Of a stretch of 64,000 nt of DNA, positions 1-12,240 are shown one piece after another (the first letter of the stretch is position 1; each line of letters begins with the position of its first letter). The notes beneath the pieces are model-generated. The model saw nothing but the letters and a program-made list of their open reading frames with translations, searched no databases and had not been told where the DNA came from. The position numbers were made by a program, and so were the translations under genes. The stretch covers positions 4,420,380 to 4,484,379 of the forward strand of contig NW_020312859.1 in NCBI RefSeq assembly GCF_003265705.1. Direction: 5' to 3'. Source of the stretch: Callorhinus ursinus (Eukaryota; Chordata; Mammalia; Carnivora; Otariidae).

Positions 1-3000
1 GAAAGAACTCAAATACATGGAGGCTAAAGAGCATCCTACTAAAGAATGAATGGGTCAACCAGGAAATTAAAGAAGAATTGAAAAAATTCATGGAAGCCAA
101 TGAAAATGAAACCACAACTGTTCAAAATCTTTGGGATACAGCAAAGGCAGTCCTGAGAGGAAAGTATATAGCAATACAAGCCTTTCTCAAGAAACAAGAA
201 ACGTCTCAAATACACAACCTAACCCTACACCTAAAGGAGCTGGAGAAAGAACAGCAAATGAAGCCTAAACCCAGCAGGAGAAGAGAAATCATAAAGATCA
301 GAGCAGAAATCAATGAACTAGAAACCAAAAGAACAGTAGAACAGATCAACGAAACTAGGAGCTGGTTCTTTGAAAGAATTTACAAGATTGATAGACCCCT
401 GGCCAGACTTATCAAAAAGAAAAGAGAAATGACCCAAATCAACAAAATCATGAATGAAAGAGGAGAGATCACAACCAACACCAGGGAAATACAAACAATT
501 ATAAGAACATATTATGAGCACCTCTATGCCAGTAAATTAGATAACCTGGTAGAAATGGATGCATTCCTAGAGAGGTATCAACTACCAAAACTGAACCAGG
601 AAGAAATAGAAAACCTGAACAGACCTATAACCACTAAGGAAATTGAAGCAGTCATCTAAAATCTCCCAACAAACAAAAGCCCAGGGAGGGATGGCTTCCC
701 AGGGGAATTCTACCAAACATTTAAAGAAGAATTAATACCTATTCTTCTGAAACTGTTCCAAAAACTAGAAATGGAAAGAAAACTTCCAAACTCGTTTTAT
801 GAGGACAGCATTACCTTGATCCCAAAACCAAAGACCCCAACAAAAAGGAGAATTACAGACCAATATCCTTGATGAACATGGATGCAAAAATTCTCACCAA
901 AATACTAGCCAACAGGATCCAACAGTACATTAAAAGGATTATTCACCATGACCAAGTGGGATTTATCCCTGGGCTGCAAGGCTGGTTCAACATCCGCAAA
1001 TTACATTAATAAAAGAAAGAACAAGAACCATATGATCCTCTCAATAGATGCAGAAAAAGTGTTTGACAAAGTACAGCATGCTTTCTTGATCAAAACTATT
1101 CAGAGTATAGGCATAGAGGGTACAAACCTCAATATCATAAAAGCCATCTATGAAAAACCCACAGCGAGTATCATTCTCAATGGGGAAAAACTGAGACCTT
1201 TCCCCCTAAGCTCAGGAACATGGCAGGGATGTCCACTGTCACCACTGCTATTCAACATAATATTAGAAGTCCTAGCCACAGCAATCAGACAACAAAAGAA
1301 ATCAAAGGCATCCAAATCGGCAAAGAAGAAGTCAAATTCTCTCTCTTTGCAGATGATATGATACTTTATGTGGAAAACCCAAAAGACTCCACCCCAAAAC
1401 TGCTAGAACTCATACAGGAATTCGGTCAAGTGGCAGGATATAAAATCAATGCTCAGAAATCAGTGGCATTCCTATACACCAACAACAAAACAGAAGAGAG
1501 AGAAATTAAGGAGTCGATCCCATTTACAATTGCACCCAAAATCATAAGCTATCTAGGAACAAATCTAACCAAAGAGGAAAAGAATCTGTACTCAGAAAAC
1601 TCATGAAATACTCATGAAAGAAATTGAAGAAGACACAAAGAAATGGAAAAGCGTTCCATGCTCATGGATTGGAAGAACAAGTATTGTGAAGATGTCAATG
1701 TTACCTAGAGCAATCTACACATTCAATGCAATCCCTTTCAAAATACCATCCACTTTTTTCAAAGAAATGGAACAAATAATCCTAAAATTTGTATGGAACC
1801 AGAAAAGACCCTGAATAGCCAGAGGAATATTGAAAAAGAAAAGCAAAGCTGGCAGCATCACAATCCCCAACTTCCAGCTCTATTACAAAGTTGTCATCAT
1901 CAAGACAGTATGGTACTGGCACAAAAACAGACACATAGATCAATGGAACAGAATAGAGAGCCCAGAAATGGACCCTCAACTCTATGGTCAACTCATCTTT
2001 GACAAAGCAGGAAAGAATGTCCAATGGAAAAAAGACAGTCTCCTCAACAACTGCTGTTGGGAAAATTGGACAGCCACATGCAGAAGAATGAAACTGGACC
2101 ATTTCCTTACACCACACACAAAAATAGACTCCAAATGGTTTAAAGACCTAAACGTGAGACAGGAGTCCATCAAAATCCTAAAGGAGAACACAGGCAGCAA
2201 CCTCTTCAACCTCAGCCACAGCAACTTCTTCCTAGAAACATCGCCAGAGGCAAGGGAAGCAGGGTAAAAATGAACTATTGGGACTTCATCAAGATAAAAA
2301 GCTTTTGCCCAGCAAAAGAAACAGTCAACAAAACCAAAAGACAACCAGCAGAATGGGAGAAAATATTTGCAAATGACATATCAGATAAAGGGCTAGTATC
2401 CAAAATCTATAAAGAACTTATCAAACTCAACACCCAAAGAACAAATAATCCAATCAAGAAATGGGCAGAAGACATGAACAGACATTTTTCCAAAGAAGAC
2501 ATCCAAATGGCCAACAGACACATGAAAAAGTGCTCAGCATCACTCAGCATCAGGGAATTCCAAATCAAAACTTCAATGAGATACCACCTCACACCCTTCA
2601 AAATGGCTAAAATCAACAAGTCAGGAAACGACAGATGTTGGCGGGGATGCAAAGAAAGGGGAACTCTCCCCTTCTCTGTTGGTGGGAATGCAAGCTGGTG
2701 CAACCCCTCTGGAAAACAGTATGGAGGTTCCTCAAAAAGTTGAAAATAGAGCTACCATACGATCCTGCAATTGCACTCCTGGGTATTTACCACCAAGATA
2801 CAAATGTAGGGTTCCAAAGGGGTACGTGCACCGCAATGTTTATAGCAGCAATGTCCACAGTAGCCAAACTGTGGAAAGAGCCAAGATATTCTTTGACAGA
2901 TGAAATTATAAAGAAGAGGTGGTATATATACACAATGGAATATTATACAGCCATCAAAAGGAATGAGATCTTGCCATTTGCAACGACATGGATGGAACTG

Positions 3001-3070
3001 GAGGGTGTTATGCTGAGTGAAATAAGTCAATGAGAGAAAGACATGTATCATATGACATTAGTGATATGAG
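1..3070 (+). pseudogene. Broken L1 ORF2 (reverse transcriptase and C-terminal domain)
   Basis: ORF2 normally encodes an endonuclease and reverse transcriptase that copies L1 RNA at the target site. Here the frame runs openly to a stop at 657-659. It resumes in other frames: [11 protein letters not shown] in the frame of 948..1361, and the catalytic FADD at 1346-1357 in the frame of 1220..1606. Further shifts fall near 1605, 1815 and 2700. The C-terminal part ([20 protein letters not shown]) ends early at tga 3031-3033, where the copy at 8438 reads tca and continues to a stop at 8718-8720. At least one in-frame stop and several frameshifts make it non-functional. Confidence 0.9.
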
Positions 3071-3517
3071 GAATTCTTTATCTCAGGAAACAAGCTGAGG
3101 ATTTGCTGGAGTGGTGGGGGTTGGGAGGGATGGGGTGGCTGGGTGATAGACATTGGGGAGGGTATGTGCTATGGTGAGCACTGTGAATTGTACAAGACTG
3201 ATGAATCACGGATCTGTACTTCTGAAACAAATAATGCAATATATGTAAAGAAAAAAAAAAAGAAGAAGAAAATAGCAGAAGGGGAAGAATGAAGGGGAGT
3301 AAGTCGGAGGGGGAGACGAACCATGAGAGACGATGGACTCTGAAAAACAAACTGAGGGTTCTAGCGGGGGGGAATGGGTTAGCCTGGTGATGGGTATTAA
3401 AGAGGGCACATTCTGCGTGGAGCACTGGGTGTTATGGCCAAACAATGAATCATGGAACACTACATCAAAAACTAATGATGTAATGTATGGTGATTAACAT
3501 AACAATAAAAATTATTT
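1..3517 (+). mobile_element. L1 retrotransposon, sense strand, 5' end beyond the window
   Basis: This is the 3' 3.5 kb of a carnivore L1. It holds ORF2 from just before the reverse transcriptase domain to the C terminus, then a 3' UTR with a purine-rich G tract (3366-3378), and the typical terminal motif actaatgatgtaatgtatgg (3471-3490) followed by an A-rich tail. The 3' half is closely related to the copies at 8438..9181, 23730..25320 and 47908..49032 (antisense). It lies in the sense direction of the host gene. The 5' end and its target site duplication are outside the window. Confidence 0.93.
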
Positions 3518-3779
3518 AAAACTAAATCTAAGAGAAATTTAGAATATTTATAAATATTCAAACAGACATTAAATAAGAATTAAAAGCTACAACAGAGTTT
3601 ATCAGCAATGCCAAACCTCTTTTAACATATATAAAAAACATACCAACCTCTTTTTCCCCCCTAGAAAAAATGTTGGTATAAAAAGACAGTATTAGGAATA
3701 AAAGAGGATATCTAAAAATACAGCTGATATTCAAATAAGAAAACACTTACATGATTGGCAATATCAAATAGCATGAATT

Positions 3780-4450
3780 TCCAAGCATTGGTGACTGTTT
3801 AGAACAGTAACTTTTATAAGATCCCTCATGAGAATATAGTTTACCAGAACCACTTTGATAAACAATTTGCCTTTTTCTATTAAATTAGAAATGTGCTTAA
3901 CATCACACCAGTAATTTCACTGAGAAGTGTATAGCCTGGACTAGAGAAACTTGCACTTATATTCTCAGGAGATAAATACAGGAACATTCAAAGCAGCTTT
4001 GCTCACAAGAGCTAAAACATATGGCACCAACATAAATATATATGTCAGGAGAATTGATGATTAAATTGTAGTTTCTACCCATTCATATAATTTCATCTTC
4101 TAGGACGGTAAAAACAAGTGAACCAACACAAAAATGAGTTGTCCAGTATGGATGACTGTCATAAACACGATGTTTGAGTGAAAAATATAAAGCAAAGAAT
4201 AATATATACTTATATCCTTCCTTTTATATATACTTCGAAAACATGCAAAATGAAACAGTATCTGGTTTAGGGATATACTTGGGTATATATGTGTTTATCT
4301 ATAAAAACTCAGGGTAGTGGTCACCTCCTAGAGGCAAGAGGTAGAGGGAATGGGATACAATGGATTTTAAATACATCGATACTCTTCTCTTTCTTTATGT
4401 AAGTGTTGCATACACAGAAGCAAATCTTATTATTCTCTACATACACATTT
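3780..4450 (+). mobile_element. Old L1 fragment (ORF2 end and 3' UTR-like)
   Basis: Decayed text resembles the end of an ancient L1M-type element in the sense direction: phrases like ggaacattcaaagcagcttt and tcagggtagtggtcacctcc match the C-terminal coding and 3' UTR of old LINEs. No frame survives. Boundaries are approximate. 3518..3780 is AT-rich with nothing nameable. Confidence 0.5.
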
Positions 4451-4569
4451 TAAATTCTCTTTTTATATATGAAATAATTTTTATTAAAGTATTTACAATG
4501 AAAGAATATCATAAGCAATATTTTGTCAATAAGTGGAACTAAGACAAAGTGTATCCTTTTCTTGAAAAA

Positions 4570-5229
4570 TAAAACTTCCAAGACTGACCCAGGAAGAAAT
4601 AGTATTAAAAAATATTCAATCAGTTGAATTCAGCCAAATGTTTAAGAGGAAAATATATGTATGTATGTATTTTTTAAAATATATGTGTTTTTGCAAACTC
4701 TCCCAGAGAATGGAAACTAAAGGAATACTCCCTAATTTATTTCATAAGACTAGGATACTTTGATAACACATCCACACTAGGACAAAAAAAATCAAAAGGA
4801 AATTATAGCCTAATATCTACCTGTAAATGGGATTACACTCAGTAAAGGATATTAATAAGTGGGTGTATAAATTGGTGCAACCACTTTAAAAAACTGAAAG
4901 TATACAGAAGGGAACAGCAAACTTTCTCTGTTAAGAACCAGATAGTAAATATTCTGCTCTCTCTGTCACAACTATACAACACTGCAATTGCAGTACAAAA
5001 ACAGCCATTGACAGTACATTTAAAAAAAAATGTAGCTGTGGTCGGATAAAACTTTGCAAAAGCAGGTAAGAGGCTGAATAGGCTTACGGGCTGTAGTTTG
5101 CAGATCCTTGATATGTATAGAAGCTAAATTTATACTACCCTGTGGTCCAGAAATTCCACTTCTATGTTTATTTCCAACAGAAATACATATATATGCTCAC
5201 CAAAATATGTGTAAAGGAATGCTCATAAT
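4570..5229 (+). mobile_element. Old L1 pieces, left part of a nested locus
   Basis: 4570..4840 resembles the region before the L1 reverse transcriptase core. 4841..4907 and 5113..5229 resemble the C-terminal ORF2 region (ggtgcaaccacttt, and the ctcataatagcactgttctt end). The text at 5229 resumes at 7337, so this older L1 is the host of the antisense L1 at 5242..7336. A hAT MITE also interrupts it (4908..5112). It is too decayed to assign a subfamily. Confidence 0.6.
4908..5112. mobile_element. hAT-Charlie-type MITE, copy 1
   Basis: Begins acagcaaactttctctgtta, continues through ccagatagtaaatattct, and ends ggctgtagtttgcagatcc. This is the layout of a non-autonomous hAT DNA transposon of the MER3/MER33/MER58 type; the exact family name is uncertain. 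Three other copies occur at 23055, 42400 and 54645. It encodes no protein. Confidence 0.7.
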
Positions 5230-5241
5230 AGCACTGTTCTT

Positions 5242-7336
5242 TTTTTTAATTTTTGTTTTAATTCCAGCATAGTGAACATACCAGTTATATTAGTTTCATG
5301 TGTACAATCACTACAATATAGTGATTCAACAGTTACATATATTACTGAGTGCTCATCAAGATAAGGGCATAATTAATCCCCTTCACCTGTTTCACCCATT
5401 CCCTCCCACCCACACCTCCTCTCTGGTACTCATCAGTTTGTTCTCTATAGTTAAGAGTCTGTTTCTTGCTTTTTCCCTTTTATTCCTTTGTTTTGTTTCT
5501 TAAATTCCACATATGAGTGAAATCATATGGTATTTATCTTTCTGACTTATTTCACTTAGGATTATACTCTCTAGCTCCATACATGTCATTGCAAATGGCA
5601 AGATTTCATTTTTTATGGCTGAATAATCTTCCATTGTATATTTTTACCACCATCTTCTTTATCCATTCATTTATTGATGGACATCTGGGCTGCTTCCATA
5701 ATTTGGCTACTGTAGATAGACCGCTATAAACACTGGGGTGCATGTATCCTTTTGAATTCATGTTTTTGTATTCTTTGGGTAAATACCCCATAGTGTGATT
5801 ACTGAATCATTGGGTAGTTCTATTTGTAACTTTTTGAGTGACCTCCATCATGTTTTCCACGGTAGCTGAACTAGTTTGCATTCCCACCAACAGCAAGAGG
5901 GTTCCTTCTCCACACTCTCACCAGCATTTGTTGTTTCTTGAGTTTTTGATTTTAGTTTTTCTGACATGTGTGAGGTGATATCTCATTATAGTTTTGATTT
6001 GCATTTCTCTGATGATGAGTGATGTTGAGTATCTTTTCATTTGTCTGTTCGCCATCTGGATGTCTTCTTTGGAAAAAAAGATGTCTTTGTTTTCTGCCCA
6101 TTTTTATTGGATTATTTTCGGGGGGGATATTGAGTTGTATCAGTTCGTTATGTATTTTGGATACTAACCCTTTATCAGATATGTCATTTGCAAATATCTT
6201 CTCCCATTCTGTCTTCTGCCTTTAGTTTTATTGATTGTTTCCTTTGCTGTGCAGAAGCTTTTTCTTTTGATGTAGTCCTAGTGGTTTGTTTTTTTGTTTC
6301 CCTTGTCTCAAGAGATGTATCTAGAAAAATATTGTTATGGCCAATGTCAGAGAAATTACTGTCTGTGTTCTCTTCTAGAATTTTTATGGTTTCAGGTCTC
6401 ACATTTAGGTCTTTAGTCCACTTTGAGTTTATTTTTGTGTATGGTATAAGAAAATGGTCCAGTTTCATTCTTTTGCATGTCCAGTTTTCCCAACACCATT
6501 TGTTGAAGAGTTGGTCTTTTTCCCGTTGCATACTCTCTTTCCTTCTTTGTTGAAGATTAATTGACTACATAATTATGGGTTTTTATCTGAGTTTTCTATT
6601 CTGTTTCATTGACTTATGTGTCTGTTTTTGTGCCAGTACCATACTCTTTTGATTACTATGGCTTTGTAATATAACTCGAATCCAAAATTGTGATGCCTCC
6701 AGCTTTGCTTTTCTTTTTCAGGATTGCTTTGATTATTTGGGGTTTTCTGTGGTTCTATACTAAATTTAGTATTGTTTGTTCTAGTTCTGTGAAAACTGCT
6801 GTCGTTATTTTGATAGGGATCGCATTAAATATGTAGATTGTTTTGGGTTATATGGATCTTTCTATTTCTGTCATTTTCAGTTTCTTTCATCAGTGTTTTA
6901 TAGTTTTCAGAGTACAGGTCTTTTACCTCCTTGGTTAAGTTTATTCCTAGGTACTTTATTATTTTTGGTGTAATTATAAATGGGTTTATTTTCTTAATTT
7001 TTTTCTGCTTTATTAATATATAGACATACAACAGATTTCTGTATGTTGATTTTGTATCTTACAACCTTAGTGAATTCATTTATCAGTTCTTGTGGTTTTT
7101 GAGTGGAGTCTTTAGCCTTTTCTATATACAGTGTCATGTCATCTGCAAATAGTGAAACTTCTACTTATTCCTTACCAGTTTGACTGCCTTTTATTCTTTT
7201 TATTGTCTGATTGCTGTGGCTGGGATTTTCAATACTATGTTGAATAAAAGTGGTGAGAGTGAACATCCTTGCCTTGTTCCTGACCTTAGGAGAAAAGCTA
7301 CCAGTTTTTCACCATTGAGTATGATGCTAGCATTAC
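5242..7336 (-). mobile_element. L1 retrotransposon, antisense, 5'-truncated (about 2.1 kb)
   Basis: On the minus strand this runs from the reverse transcriptase region (palm text at 7310-7130) to the 3' end at about 5242. Minus-strand frames such as 6184..6531 read as ORF2 ([17 protein letters not shown]). It is flanked by an imperfect target site duplication: agcactgttctt at 5230-5241 and agcactattctt at 7337-7348, 11 of 12 identical. It is inserted in an older L1. Many stops show it is an old, dead copy. Confidence 0.88.
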
Positions 7337-7795
7337 AGCACTATTCTTAATAGCCAACTACTTGGAACAAACACAATGTCTTTCAGTAACAGAATGAATA
7401 AATTGTGAGATAGTCCTACAATGCAGTGAGGATAAATGAAACAATGTTACATGTTAACACTATAGTAAAGTCTCACAAATATAATTATGTACAAAATAGA
7501 CACACAAGTAGATATTTATGATTCCATCTATATAAAAGTTCAAAAACAAACAAAAACTAATATATTACCAGTTAGGCTATTGAATATCCTTGGTGGGGGA
7601 GGGGGAGTAAGTGGTTGTGAGAGAGCATCGTGGGGCTTCCGAATTGCTTACAATGTTTTGTCATTCAGTGTTGGTGCTGATTACATGGAAACATTTATTT
7701 GGTGGAAATTTACCAAGATGCTTATTTTTTATTTATGGTATTTTTCTGCATGTATATATCAGTTAAAAGTTTAAATTTAAAAAGTAAAAAGAGTA
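7337..7795 (+). mobile_element. Old L1, right part of the nested locus
   Basis: Continues the host L1 interrupted at 5229: cttaatagccaactacttgg and the following text match the end of an old ORF2 and 3' UTR. It ends in A-rich DNA near 7795. No open frame of note. Confidence 0.6.
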
Positions 7796-7840
7796 AATAG
7801 ATGAAATCAAAGTTGGGTTCATTAAGAAAATGTAAGGACT

Positions 7841-8020
7841 GGGGCGCCTGGGTGGCTCAGATGGTTGAGCGTCTGCCTTCAGCTCAGGTCATGATCCCAG
7901 GGTGCTGGGATCGAGTCCTGTCTCGGGCTCCCTGCTGGGCGGGGAGCCTGCTTCTCCCTCTGCCTCTGCCTTTCTCTCTCTCTGACTCTCATGAATAAAT
8001 AAATAAAACATTAAAAAAAA
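7841..8020 (+). mobile_element. CAN-SINE (tRNA-Lys-derived), full length
   Basis: Starts ggggcgcctgggtggctcag with box A-like and box B-like internal promoter text, then a CT-rich segment, (AAAT)n and a poly(A) tail. It has a perfect 17-bp target site duplication, aagaaaatgtaaggact, at 7824-7840 and 8021-8037. The duplication marks L1-driven insertion. It is inserted beside old L1 sequence. Confidence 0.96.
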
Positions 8021-8037
8021 AAGAAAATGTAAGGACT

Positions 8038-8437
8038 GTCTAACATTGGAAAATATGTTAATGTAATTACCACATTAATCAATCCAAATAGAAGACTCAA
8101 AGCTGAATAGATGCATTAAGTCATTTGCTGGAATTAAAAACCCATTGATAATAAACTGAAAAAAAATTCATAAATCTAGGAATAGACATTAACTTTCTTA
8201 ATCTGATAAGGGGCATCTTTAAAAATCAGACACCAAGCATCAGAATAAAGGATGAAATTTGGAGCACCTGGGTGGCTCAGTCAGTTGAGCCTGCCTGCTT
8301 CTCCCTCTCCCTCTGTCCTCCCCCCACCCCCTCTCGTGCTTGCTCTCTTTTGCACTGTCTTCCAAATAAATAAATAAAATCTTTAAAAAAAGAATAAAGA
8401 ATGACATTTATAAATGTTATCTTTAACACCAGGAAAA
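8038..8437 (+). mobile_element. Old L1 reverse transcriptase region, left part
   Basis: Decayed L1 text from the reverse transcriptase region, interrupted by the SINE at 8261..8390. It resumes after the younger L1 at 9182. No frame is open. Confidence 0.55.
8261..8390 (+). mobile_element. CAN-SINE with internal deletion
   Basis: Head gagcacctgggtggctcag is joined directly to the late CT-rich part, so about 70 bp of the body including box B are missing. The target site duplications agaataaaggatgaaattt (8242-8260) and agaataaagaatgacattt (8391-8409) agree at 17 of 19 positions, so this is one insertion. The deletion arose in the source RNA or afterwards; a gagc repeat at the junction suggests microhomology. 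Confidence 0.9.
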
Positions 8438-9181
8438 TTACCACAAAGATACAAATGTAGGGACCCGAAGGGGTACGTGTACCCCAATGTTTATAGCAGC
8501 AATGTCCACAATAGCCAAACTGTGGAAAGAGCCAAGATGCCCATCGACAGATGAATGGATAAAGGAGATGTGGTATATATACACAATGGAATATTATGCA
8601 GCCATCAAAAGGAATGAGATCTTGCCATTTGCAAGGACGTGGATGGAACTGGAGGGTGTTATGCTGAGTGAAATAAGTCAATCAGAGAAAGACATGTATC
8701 ACATGACCTCACTGATATGAGGAATTCTTAATCTCAGGAAACAAACTGAGTGTTACTGGAGTGGTTGGGGGTGGGAGGGATGGGGTGGCTGGGTGATAGA
8801 CATTGGGGAGGGTATGTGCTACGGTGAGTGCTGTGAATTGTGCAAGACTGTTGAATCACAGATCTGTACTTCTGAAACAAATAACGCAACATATTTTAAG
8901 AAAAAAGAAAAAGAAGAAGATAACAGGAGAGGAAGAAAAGGGGAGTATGTCAGAGGGGGAGACGAACCATGAGAGATGATGGACTCTAAAAAACAAACTG
9001 AGGGTTCTAGAGGGGAGGGGGGTAGGGGGATGGGTTAGCCTGGTGATGGGTATTGAGGAGGGCATGTTCTGCATGGAGCACTGGGTGTTATGAACAAACA
9101 ATGAATCATGGAACACTGCACCAAAAACTAATGATGTAATATATGGTGATTAACATAACAATAAAAAAATTAAAAAAAAAA
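8438..9181 (+). mobile_element. L1 3' fragment, sense, 5'-truncated (about 0.74 kb)
   Basis: Contains the last part of ORF2 (frame 8487..8720, FIAAMSTIAKLWKEPRCPS to an intact C terminus at 8720), then the 3' UTR with a G-rich tract (9012-9034), and ends taacataacaataaaa plus poly(A). It is very similar to the ends of the other L1 copies here. I saw no convincing target site duplication. It sits inside an older L1. Confidence 0.92.
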
Positions 9182-9480
9182 GAAGAGAATGTACCAGTGC
9201 TACTTCTATATAGCATAGTATTAGAGGCACCCAGTATGGTCAGGAATTCTTTTTAAAAGAAAAAAGTATAATTATTGGTTAGGAAGAAAAAACTTTGCCA
9301 CTCACATGTACCATGATTGTCTAGAGAGGAAAAGTATTACAGTATAAATTTACAAGTCTATAATTGTAGCAAATTATAAATAGTAAGGTGTTATATCAAT
9401 GTTGTTAGATACCAGACCAGTATAAAAGTCATTTAGTAAAATGACAGAAGCTGCAGAAGTCATATGTAATACCAATAACA
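9182..9480 (+). mobile_element. Old L1 reverse transcriptase region, right part
   Basis: Text such as ctatatagcatagtattaga resembles the reverse transcriptase region following the part at 8038..8437. This shows that the younger L1 inserted within it. No frame survives. Confidence 0.5.
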
Positions 9481-10600
9481 TATAGGGTTTTTTTTTTTAC
9501 AATAATATGGTTTTTGAACCTGCAAATCAGTACTTTTTGATTCTTAAATACATATATGTGGAAAGGAAACATGAGTAACTGCATGGCAATGCCTAACCCG
9601 AAATCCACTGTCTAAGGTGCTAGGTTTGGGGGTGTTCATTATATTTTAACTTACACCTTTCCACATGCATTAAATACTTCATACTGAAGTTCTTTCTAGA
9701 GCTAAGCTACTTCTTCCTCACTGGAGCACTGTGACTCCAAAGGCAAAGCTGAAAGATGCTCTGTACATATTTATCGGAAAAAACATTTGTGAATGGTCTG
9801 CATATCTCCGGACAGCTGCCAGAGAATCGTTTTCTTTTTCCTCTCTTCTCCTTGTTGTTTCTTTGGGCATAAGGGGTAGGATGGCACATGCAAGGGCCTG
9901 CGGAATAAGGAGAGAAGGTGTAGGTGCAGTCCTTCCGCTTGCCCGCCCTTCCTCTTCTTTCAGGAGCTGAGCAGACGCCCTGAAATAGGAAATGTGAGTG
10001 TGCAGATGCAGAAGCACTGCCCAAAGAGCAGGCAAACAGAGGCAGTAGGTCTCGGTTCCCAGTAAAAGTGCTGGATCTGCTACAGACGTACCAAATGACC
10101 TAGGACAATTAGAACAAAGAAAATAGGGCATGGAGAATATGGCTTTTTTTTTTTTTTTTGGATTATTTTTTGCTCTTGAGTTTGGATGGATCATCTCTGA
10201 GTCTCATTGTCCTCATCTCTAAGAGAAAAAGTTGGACCTTTGATTTTAAGTTCTTTTTTGCTCTGACAGTTTATGAACCTGACACTCAGGGACCTCAGAC
10301 TCCATTGGCAAAGACAGGAAATGTACAGAAATGTTTAGCGTCGTTAGGATGACAAAGCCTGGTATCCAGTGAGAGGTATAGACACTCTTGGGAGATCAGA
10401 AGAGGAACATGAACACCCACTTGTGTCTGAGGAAACGGGAGGTTTTTTAGGAAGAGATGATGCTACATTTAACCTATTTTTTCCTGTTTTCTTTTTTTCT
10501 AATTAGAGAAGTAATTTTTGCTCATTATAGGAAATTTAGAAATCACAGAAGATTGGAGGCAGAGAAAAACATTTATTCTGCATATCCATCTTGCCAGCCA
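9481..10600. other. Intronic sequence without recognised genes
   Basis: Mostly single-copy DNA with a T16 run at 10144-10159. The overlapping minus-strand frames (9707..10194) show no domain, no coding-like composition and no splice context, so I do not call a gene. Confidence 0.6.
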
Positions 10601-10740
10601 GACATCCAGCCATCCAACTATTTGACTACCTATTAGGTGCCAAGTGTTGTTCTAGGCACTGGATAAATAGCAGAAAAACAAATATACAAAGTTCTTTTTC
10701 TTGTACAACTCATTTTTCAGGCTAGGGTAGAGGATATCAG
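10600..10740. mobile_element. L2-like LINE fragment
   Basis: Text taggtgccaagtgttgttct followed by aggcactggataaatagcag matches the well-known L2 3' region (gtgccaggcactgttctagg). It is short and diverged. 10740..11800 shows nothing further I can name. Confidence 0.6.
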
Positions 10741-11804
10741 GAAAGTAGATTCCATAGATTCCATAATGAATGAGATAATTTCTGTAAGTGACAAGTGCCA
10801 AGAAAATAAATAAGATAGATGTGATAGTAATATGGTAGTTGGGGAATGGGTAGTATTTTTGATTGTGGTCATGGAGGGCCTTTTGATGAGACATCACTCA
10901 TGAGCCCACCACTTAGAGTTAACCAGTAATTCCTGTGGGTTTCCTTTCTCTGTGTATTTCCTTTCATGGGTGCCTCCTCACCCACCATCCCCCCCAGCCC
11001 CTGCCTTATGAAAAGATACTTCTTCCCAGCCCCAATTTCATTACTCTTTATAACTAGGACCTCCCCATGCATTGTCGTAACATTTGCAGTGAGAAAACTT
11101 GTTTCCCTAATTTTGAAAGAGATCAATAAAAACAAATTAAAACAGAGGATTAGAGGTGCCTTTTTGCCACATTATTTTTCTGAGAACAAAAGATGTAGTG
11201 ATCTCATCGTTATTTCTCCAGAGGTCTCTAACCATAATATAAAGCCATTTAGTTCAGCTTAACATGGTAATAACTCACTGCTTTTCTCTCATTACTCCAG
11301 GGGACTGTGGGGAGGGAGAAAAACCAGGTAGATCAAAGGGTGGGACTGAGTTGGAAAAGCCCGCATCTCCTCATTTAAAGGATACTATAAATTGTAGCTG
11401 GCTTGGCGGTGCATCTTAGAGTGGGACTTCTCTGGGATGAAGCAGGAGAGGATCAGCAATGTGGGGGGGGGTGTGCCTCCCTAGGAAGTGGGGAATTGAG
11501 ATGGGCTGGTAAAGAGGAAGAAAGGAGCTAACAATGTGAAGGTACTTGGACAAGGTGCTGTGTCTGGGAGTATTGGTACCCTGGGACAATCAAGAAAGGC
11601 TGCTCTACTTCAGATTCTAAGCAATTGAAAGGGATAAGTCCAGCAAGTAAGAAAGATAGGGGACTTCTTTCAGGAGTCCCCAGGATCAACCAGAGGACTA
11701 TTGATTGGATAGATGTATTCAGGAAACAACTTCCTCCCTCTCAGGGCTCTTGTGGGCTGCATGAGACGTTGTACATGAAACCTCTAGCTTGGTGTGGAAG
11801 ACCA

Positions 11805-12240
11805 AGGTCTAGCATTGTGATTAGACACATGGGCCCTGGAGTCATCACCACCAATTTCATATCCTAGCTGGGAAACCTCTCTGAGCACTCTTTTCCACAT
11901 CTGTAGCATTAGGATTTTATTTATTTTTTAGGTTTTATTTATTTATTTGAGAGAGAGAGTGAGAAAGAGAGAACATGAGCAGGGTGAGGGGCAGAAGGAG
12001 AAGCAGACTCCCTGATGAGCAGGGAGCCCGATGCAGGGCTCGATCCTGTGACTCCAGGATCATGACCTGAGCTGAAGGCAGACACTTAACCAACTGAGCC
12101 AGCCAGGTGCCCCAACGTTAGGATTTTAATACCTATCTTACAGGGTGGCTGTGAGGATGATGACATGATGCAGATACGATGCTTAGTACAGAACTTAGAA
12201 CTTGCATGGCAAGAGCTCAGTAAATGCTAACTCAGATAAT
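11805..12240 (+). mobile_element. MIR element split by a SINE
   Basis: Two halves read as one MIR: 11805..11919 (tgggccctggagtcatcacc to ccacatctgtagcatt) and 12118..12240 (tgcatggcaagagctcagta, aatgctaac). The antisense CAN-SINE at 11920..12117 inserted between them. Confidence 0.75.
11920..12117 (-). mobile_element. CAN-SINE, antisense
   Basis: The minus strand reads ggggcacctggctggctcag, then the tRNA-derived body, CT-rich part and A-rich tail. The target site duplication ttaggatttta lies at 11909-11919 and 12118-12128. It is inserted in a MIR. Confidence 0.93.

Noticed and set aside
1..3070. L1 as an active element with intact ORF2
   Set aside because: A stop at 657-659, a stop at 3031-3033 and several frameshifts break the coding region.
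9707..10194. Overlapping minus-strand frames of 105 and 158 codons
   Set aside because: Both overlap a T16/A16 run, have no domain and no supporting signals.
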